Assembly (NCBI RefSeq): GCF_029894425.1
Contig: NZ_JARXYJ010000001.1
Coordinates: forward strand, 8,514,501-8,578,500
Source: Streptomyces sp. SAI-127
Lineage (GTDB): Bacteria > Actinomycetota > Actinomycetes > Streptomycetales > Streptomycetaceae
Direction: 5' to 3'
DNA: 64,000 nt
Numbering within the stretch: the stretch's first letter is position 1; each line of letters starts with the position of its first letter. Positions 60,119-64,000 of this stretch are shown here, piece by piece. The notes under the pieces are model-generated. The model saw only the letters and a program-made list of their open reading frames with translations. It did not search any database and was not told the DNA's origin. Both the position numbers and the translations under genes were made by a program.

Positions 60119-60550
60119 CACGTCCCCCACAAACCGTGCCCCCGTGGTTTCACCACCGGGCCGACGCCCGGTGGCCGCCTTCGTTCAACCGCTGTGCCGC
60201 GGACCGGAGTTGCAACGGTGCGCAGAGCAGTCGTCCGTAGGTCGCACCGAGGGCATCGTACCTGCGGTGGTGTCGCCCGCCGTAGGGTGCCGCACAGGCC
60301 GTTTGACGAGGTGGGAGCAGATGAGGCGCACGGCGGATGGTGACCGAGGGTGAGCGAATCGCGCCTCACGGCGTCCGGAAATCCGTGTGAGGGCAGAACG
60401 AAGCCCCCGATCACGGGGGAACAACCGGGGGCTTCGCGACTGCGGGCGGCCTCGAACGGCCGCACATTCAGAACGTAAGACCTGTACGGCCCCTCGGTCA
60501 AGCGGAGTTGGGCGACTCAGGCAAGTTCCTGCCAAGGGGTCTTCACGGCT
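60119..60550. other. 432-nt gap between EccA-like and uridine-kinase-like genes
   Basis: No gene found. Contains one clear hairpin (60399-60436) and, nearer the EccA gene, its presumed promoter, which I could not pin down. No tRNA cloverleaf is visible despite the gttcgag-like patch on the minus strand near 60450. Confidence 0.5.
60399..60436 (-). terminator. Hairpin terminator after the uridine-kinase-like gene
   Basis: Eleven perfect pairs cgaagcccccg (60399-60409) and cgggggcttcg (60426-60436), loop 16 nt that includes a second gggg tract. It lies about 115 nt beyond the minus-strand stop at 60551. Confidence 0.6.
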
Positions 60551-61174
60551 TCAACACATCGCCGATGGGTCGTCACCGTGTGTGATCCCGCGGTCCGGTC
60601 CAACGGTCCCCGCAGGCCCTTTGGTGATGGCATATCCCTTCTGGCGCTGCCGTACCAGGAGGTCGGCGAAGGGCCGGGAGGGGTCTTCGGCGAAATGCCG
60701 TTGTTCCGCCGCGACCCATCCCTCCCAGAACTCCCGCAGCTCCGCCCCGTCCCGGGAGCGGCCGCGTGCCCAGGACTCCTCGCGGGGCAGCTCCATCCAC
60801 AGCAGCCGCGCCAGGTACGGCCGCAGCGCGCGCCGGCCCGCGCCGACCCCTTCCAGGAGGATCACCGGCGCGGGCGGCAGGGCGCGGGACGGTCCGAAGC
60901 GGCGGGCGTGCCAGTCGTAGATGGCGTAGTGCGCGGTCTCGCCGCGGCCGAGCGGCATGATCACCTCGCTCATCAGCCGTCCGGTCCAGTCGAACAGTTC
61001 GTCGTGACTGGCGATGTCGTCGAGGCGGAGCACCGGCGCACCGCCGAGGGCGTCGGCCAGCTGTCCGGCGAACGTGGTCTTTCCGGAGCCGGCGTGCCCG
61101 TCGACGGCGATCAGGCGGACCGGACCGCAGGACGGGGACAGTCGGCGGAGCCGGGAGGCGAGGTCGTGGATGAC
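60551..61174 (-). CDS. Uridine-kinase-like P-loop protein, canonical start codon lost
   Basis: About 207 aa if read from 61174. The P-loop VDGHAGSGKTTF (about 21-32) is followed by RLDDIASHDELFDW, the kinase lid (YAIYDWHARRFG) and VILLEGVGAGRRALRPYLARL. Acts on a nucleoside or similar small molecule. The open frame runs from 61300 to 60551, but the first ATG/GTG/TTG is a GTG at 61033, after the P-loop. At 61172-61174 stands GTC with AGGA 5-8 nt upstream, so the original GTG start appears mutated. Five 12-bp repeat units (61187-61246) lie just upstream in frame. Confidence 0.7.
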   Translation of the reverse strand, partial: VIHDLASRLRRLSPSCGPVRLIAVDGHAGSGKTTFAGQLADALGGAPVLRLDDIASHDELFDWTGRLMSEVIMPLGRGETAHYAIYDWHARRFGPSRALPPAPVILLEGVGAGRRALRPYLARLLWMELPREESWARGRSRDGAELREFWEGWVAAEQRHFAEDPSRPFADLLVRQRQKGYAITKGPAGTVGPDRGITHGDDPSAMC

Positions 61175-61186
61175 GGTTCCTGGTGG

Positions 61187-61246
61187 CGGGCGAAGGGACG
61201 GGCCAAGGGACGGACGAAGGCGCGGGCGAAGGGGCGGATGGCTGGG
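61187..61246. repeat. 12-bp tandem repeat upstream of the uridine-kinase-like gene
   Basis: Five units of 12 nt: cgggcgaaggga, cgggccaaggga, cggacgaaggcg, cgggcgaagggg, cggatggctggg. The first four differ by 1-3 bases. In the minus frame they encode repeated P-x-L-x, in phase with the kinase frame. Confidence 0.8.
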
Positions 61247-61441
61247 CGCGGCCAGTCTAATGACGGCGCGACCCCGGCGGCGGAACCACAGGTTCCCAGG
61301 TCATGCCAGTGGACGAGACCAATATTCGTGGGCGTGGCATGGGCCGAAGTGCTGGCAGGAGCATGCCGCCTCATCCATAGTTGGCGCACAACCGTGCATT
61401 GGACCCGCCCCGACTCGGACACCCTGGGGGTCTTCCCACCC

Positions 61442-62803
61442 ATGAGCAGAGCCGAACAGCCGTCCCGCAGAACCGTTCTGGCCGTCGCGGTCGCCGCCGC
61501 GGTGGCCGGCAGCGCGGGCCCCGCGGCCGCCGCCGGCAGCGCGGCCGACGCGGCGCCCGACGAGACTGCCGCCCGCCTGGTCGACAACCACGCCTGGACC
61601 ACGTACAGCGACTGGCGCAGTGGCACCGCGAAGGGCACCCGTGCCGTCGCCGGCAGCCGCCCCGGCGTCGTGATCGGCGCCCCCGCGGGCACCACCGAGT
61701 ACACCGACCCGCACACCGGGACCACCGCCACCTGGGAGTACGCGACCTGGACCTCCCCGGTCCACGAGCTCGCCGTGCCCTCGACCGAGGTGATCGCCTC
61801 CTGGAACGCCCGCACCCCGGCCGGCAGCTGGATCCAGATCGAGCTCGAGGGGACGTACTCCGACGGCACGGCCACCCCCTGGTACGTGATGGGGCGCTGG
61901 GCGGCCGGCGACGGGGACATCAAGCGCACCTCGGTCGACGACCAGACCGACGACAAGAGCACGGTCTGGACGGACACCTTCGCCATCGACGACCCGTCGA
62001 CGGGGCTGCGCCTGTCGTCGTACCGGCTGCGGCTGACCCTGTACCGCAAGCCCGGCACGAAGACCACGCCGACCGTCTGGCGGCTGGGCGCGATGGGCTC
62101 GGACGTCCCCGACCGCTTCACCGTCCCGGCCTCCGCGCCCGGTCTCGCCCGTGAGCTGATCGTCCCGCGCTACTCGCAGGAGATCCACGCGGGTCAGTAC
62201 CCGGAGTACGACAACGGCGGCGAGGCCTGGTGCAGCCCCACCTCCTCGCAGATGATCATCGAGTACTGGGGCGGCCGGCTCAGCGAGGAGCAACTGGCCT
62301 GGGTCGACCCGTCGTACGCGGACCCGCAGGTCTGCCACGCGGCCCGGTACACCTACGACTACCAGTACGCGGGCTGCGGCAACTGGCCCTTCAACGCGGC
62401 CTACGCGGCCACCTTCAAGGACCTGCAGGGCGTGGTGACCCGGCTCGGCTCACTCACCGACCTGGAGACGCTGATCGCTGCCGGCATTCCGGCCATAACG
62501 TCCCAGTCGTTCCTCAAGGAGGAGCTCACGGGGGCGGGTTACGGCACCTCCGGCCATCTGATGACCGTGATCGGCTTCACCGCCGAGGGCGATGTGATCG
62601 CCAACGACCCGGCCTCGCCCAGTGACGCGGCGGTGCGGCGCGTCTACAAGCGGCGCGAGTGGGAGAACATCTGGCTGCGCACCAAGCGGTACAACGCCAG
62701 TGGCAAGGTCGTCTCCGGGACCGGAGGCGTCTGCTATCTGTACTTCCCGGCCCGTCCGACCGCGCGCCAGCGCAAGGCGCTCGCGGCGGTGGGTGTGCGC
62801 TGA
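61442..62803 (+). CDS. Secreted peptidase C39-like protein (Tat signal)
   Basis: 453 aa. Twin-arginine signal (SRRTVLAVAVAAAVAG, AAAA cleavage near 32). An N-terminal beta-sandwich (40-235) precedes a papain-like C39 domain (238-430): catalytic Cys in GGEAWCSPTSSQMI, His in GTSGHLMTVIGF and Asp/Asn in IANDPASPSD. Exported folded; probable cell-wall or protein processing role, unknown substrate. The ATG at 61442 heads the Tat signal; upstream extensions in the frame lack coding character. Confidence 0.9.
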   Translation: MSRAEQPSRRTVLAVAVAAAVAGSAGPAAAAGSAADAAPDETAARLVDNHAWTTYSDWRSGTAKGTRAVAGSRPGVVIGAPAGTTEYTDPHTGTTATWEYATWTSPVHELAVPSTEVIASWNARTPAGSWIQIELEGTYSDGTATPWYVMGRWAAGDGDIKRTSVDDQTDDKSTVWTDTFAIDDPSTGLRLSSYRLRLTLYRKPGTKTTPTVWRLGAMGSDVPDRFTVPASAPGLARELIVPRYSQEIHAGQYPEYDNGGEAWCSPTSSQMIIEYWGGRLSEEQLAWVDPSYADPQVCHAARYTYDYQYAGCGNWPFNAAYAATFKDLQGVVTRLGSLTDLETLIAAGIPAITSQSFLKEELTGAGYGTSGHLMTVIGFTAEGDVIANDPASPSDAAVRRVYKRREWENIWLRTKRYNASGKVVSGTGGVCYLYFPARPTARQRKALAAVGVR

Positions 62804-62814
62804 GCTGCCTCGGC

Positions 62815-62842
62815 ACGGCCCCCGGCACCTGTCGGGGGCCGT
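62815..62842 (+). terminator. Hairpin terminator after the C39-like peptidase
   Basis: Ten pairs, acggcccccg (62815-62824) with cgggggccgt (62833-62842), followed by tt. Begins 11 nt after the stop. Confidence 0.8.
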
Positions 62843-62943
62843 TCGCTGTGACCAAGCTCTCGGCCGCAAAAGCGACCGGAAATGGCAAGGTGGACGAATC
62901 GGCGGGGGATTCCGACCAGTACATCCGAGATCAGCGAGACGCC

Positions 62944-63084
62944 ATGACCGCACACTCAGCCACAGCCGCCCGCGCCCGTACCGGCGGCCCCAAGGACGAC
63001 GGTCCGAAGATCCTCGAGCATGTCGCGGGCTGGACCCTCGTCGCGGTGATCGCGATGCTGGTCACGCAGCTCGGTCTGCTGTGA
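62944..63084 (+). CDS. Small conserved membrane protein
   Basis: 46 aa. Hydrophilic N-terminus with Arg/Lys (GGPKDDGPK), then one hydrophobic helix VAGWTLVAVIAMLVTQLGLL to the end. Small proteins of this type, next to a TetR regulator, recur in Streptomyces. ATG at 62944 after cgagacgcc; role unknown. Confidence 0.65.
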   Translation: MTAHSATAARARTGGPKDDGPKILEHVAGWTLVAVIAMLVTQLGLL

Positions 63085-63088
63085 CCGG

Positions 63089-63116
63089 ATCCGCAGTTGA
63101 CTGACATACTGCGGAT
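63089..63116. promoter_or_regulatory. TetR operator candidate
   Basis: Perfect inverted repeat atccgcagt-N10-actgcggat (arms 63089-63097 and 63108-63116). It encloses ttgact (63097-63102), a good -35 element, 33 nt upstream of the TetR start. An autoregulatory operator is likely. Confidence 0.7.
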
Positions 63117-63149
63117 GTCCCGCCGCCAGCCCGAGACCAGGGTCGAAAT

Positions 63150-63809
63150 TTGAATATCAGTGATCAGCGTGAAGCCCGGCCGCGGGCCCGCGGCACCGAG
63201 CGCTCGGTCGCTCGCCGCGCCGAACTCATCGCCATCGGGCGCAAGTTGTTCGCGGACACGTCCTACGACGCGCTCTCCATGGACGACATCGCCCGCCAGG
63301 CGCATGTCGCCAAGGGGCTGATCTACTACTACTTCCAGTCCAAGCGGGGCTACTACCTGGCGATCATCCAGGACTCCGTCGCCGACCTGGTCACCTATGC
63401 GGCGAGCGGCCTCGAAATGGAGCAGGTGGATCGCGTCCAGCGCACTCTGGACAGCTATCTGCGCTACGCCGAGCACAACCAGGCGGCCTACCGCACCGTC
63501 GTCAGCGGCGGTGTCGGTTTCGACACCGAGGTGCACGCCATCCGGGACGGGGTGCGCGACGCGATCGTCGCGACCATCGCCGACGGGGCGTACGGCCGTA
63601 CCGACATCTCTCCGCTGGCCCGCATGGGCCTGCTCGCCTGGGTGTGCAGCGTCGAGGGCGCCACCCTCGACTGGATCGACGGTCCGCCCCAGCTCTCCCG
63701 CGACACCATGCGCGACCTCCTGGTGAAGACGCTCGGCGCCTCGATGCGCGCCATCGAGGAGATGGATCCGACCCATCCGGCTCCGGCACCGGCTCGCCGC
63801 GACGGCTGA
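63150..63809 (+). CDS. TetR-family regulator
   Basis: 219 aa. N-terminal HTH (about 20-65): RRAELIAIGRKLFADTSYDAL, MDDIARQAHVAKGLIYYYF, SKRGYYLAII. The C-terminal ligand domain carries the EHNQAAYRTVVSGGVGFDTEV segment. The TTG start at 63150 is the only start that keeps the whole HTH with the operator upstream; SD weak. Convergent with the chitinase gene. Confidence 0.9.
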   Translation: MNISDQREARPRARGTERSVARRAELIAIGRKLFADTSYDALSMDDIARQAHVAKGLIYYYFQSKRGYYLAIIQDSVADLVTYAASGLEMEQVDRVQRTLDSYLRYAEHNQAAYRTVVSGGVGFDTEVHAIRDGVRDAIVATIADGAYGRTDISPLARMGLLAWVCSVEGATLDWIDGPPQLSRDTMRDLLVKTLGASMRAIEEMDPTHPAPAPARRDG

Positions 63810-63823
63810 CGTCCGACGACCGG

Positions 63824-63855
63824 TTGGGGCGGAGGCTCGTGGTCCCCCGCCCCAA
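63824..63855. terminator. Bidirectional hairpin between TetR and chitinase genes
   Basis: Nine perfect pairs ttggggcgg (63824-63832) and ccgccccaa (63847-63855), loop 14 nt, between two convergent genes. Confidence 0.7.
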
Positions 63856-63872
63856 GTCCTGCACGGATTTGG

Positions 63873-64000
63873 CTAGTTGATCGCCCGGATCAGCTCGCCG
63901 CCCGAGGTGTCCCCGCTCAGCTCCCAGAAGAACGTGCCGCCCAGGCCCTGCTGGTTCTTGTACGTCATCTTCGTCGCGATGGTCGCGGGGGTGTCGTAAC
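63873..64000 (-). CDS. GH18 chitinase, C-terminal end only
   Basis: The minus strand from the window edge to the stop at 63873 encodes YDTPATIATKMTY, GLGGTFFWELSGD and GGELIRAIN, the final beta-strand and helix of family 18 chitinases (the Trp of FWELSGD lines the -1 subsite). Catalytic DxxDxDxE lies outside the window. Confidence 0.85.
   Translation of the reverse strand, partial: YDTPATIATKMTYKNQQGLGGTFFWELSGDTSGGELIRAIN

Noticed and set aside
60430..60500. tRNA-like patch on the minus strand
   Set aside because: A gttcgag-like T-loop is present but acceptor and anticodon arms cannot be formed.

Overview
The window is about 72% G+C, with GTG starts, ATGA/GTGA stop-start overlaps and strong hairpin terminators. 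It carries bldD, the actinobacterial integration host factor sIHF, a pyr operon with pyrR and an FMN-riboswitch-led rib operon. This is a Streptomyces chromosome (core region). From memory the gene order matches the S. coelicolor segment from aroB through metK and ribE to a CbxX/CfqX-type ATPase, read in the opposite direction; I cannot name the species.

Layout. (1) 1-3.9 kb: end of aroB, a P-loop kinase-like protein, a degenerate M24 peptidase, efp and nusB, closed by two perfect palindromes. (2) 3.9-4.4 kb: bldD on the minus strand. (3) 4.6-14.6 kb: the UMP operon pyrR-pyrB-pyrC-(membrane protein)-carA-carB-pyrD-pyrF behind a PyrR-binding RNA motif. (4) 14.9-25.4 kb: sIHF, gmk, rpoZ, coaBC, metK, helicase-less priA, fmt and rsmB, with a block of 119-bp tandem repeats between fmt and rsmB. 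(5) 25.4-32.7 kb: MMPL exporter, rpe, SorC-type regulator, a lipoprotein RNase Sa-like nuclease with its barstar, guaB1 (GMP reductase type), a broken acetyltransferase and a small HTH protein. (6) 32.9-45.6 kb, the most accessory-looking part: cationic amino-acid permease plus Lrp/AsnC regulator; a GntR regulator divergent from an ABC importer whose last gene fuses a HAD phosphatase to an endonuclease/exonuclease/phosphatase (EEP) domain; an MFS protein; and a nitrilase plus DavB-like flavin monooxygenase pair (lysine to 5-aminovalerate type). (7) 45.6-50.4 kb: DUF5995 protein, a GH6 cellulase with a CebR-like palindrome, and an MFS/ROK divergent pair around a perfect inverted repeat. (8) 50.6-58.2 kb: FMN riboswitch, ribE-ribM-ribBA-ribH, hisE-hisG, a PH-domain membrane protein, and two CorC/HlyC-type membrane proteins. 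(9) 58.2-64 kb: orphan EccA-like TPR-AAA ATPase, a uridine-kinase-like gene that has lost its start codon, a Tat-exported C39-like peptidase, a tiny membrane protein, a TetR regulator with a clear operator, and the 3' end of a GH18 chitinase.

The best candidate for an undescribed system is the GntR-controlled importer with the two-phosphatase fusion protein (35.3-41.6 kb). The sequence suggests import of a phosphodiester-type compound, cleavage by the EEP domain and release of phosphate by the HAD domain; PHO-box-like direct repeats and a GntR-type operator lie in the shared promoter region. Second is the cationic amino-acid permease/Lrp locus, which shares CGCAACGAA-type direct repeats with the DavA/DavB-like pair 10 kb away, suggesting one lysine uptake-and-breakdown regulon. 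No mobile element, CRISPR array, tRNA or rRNA was recognised.
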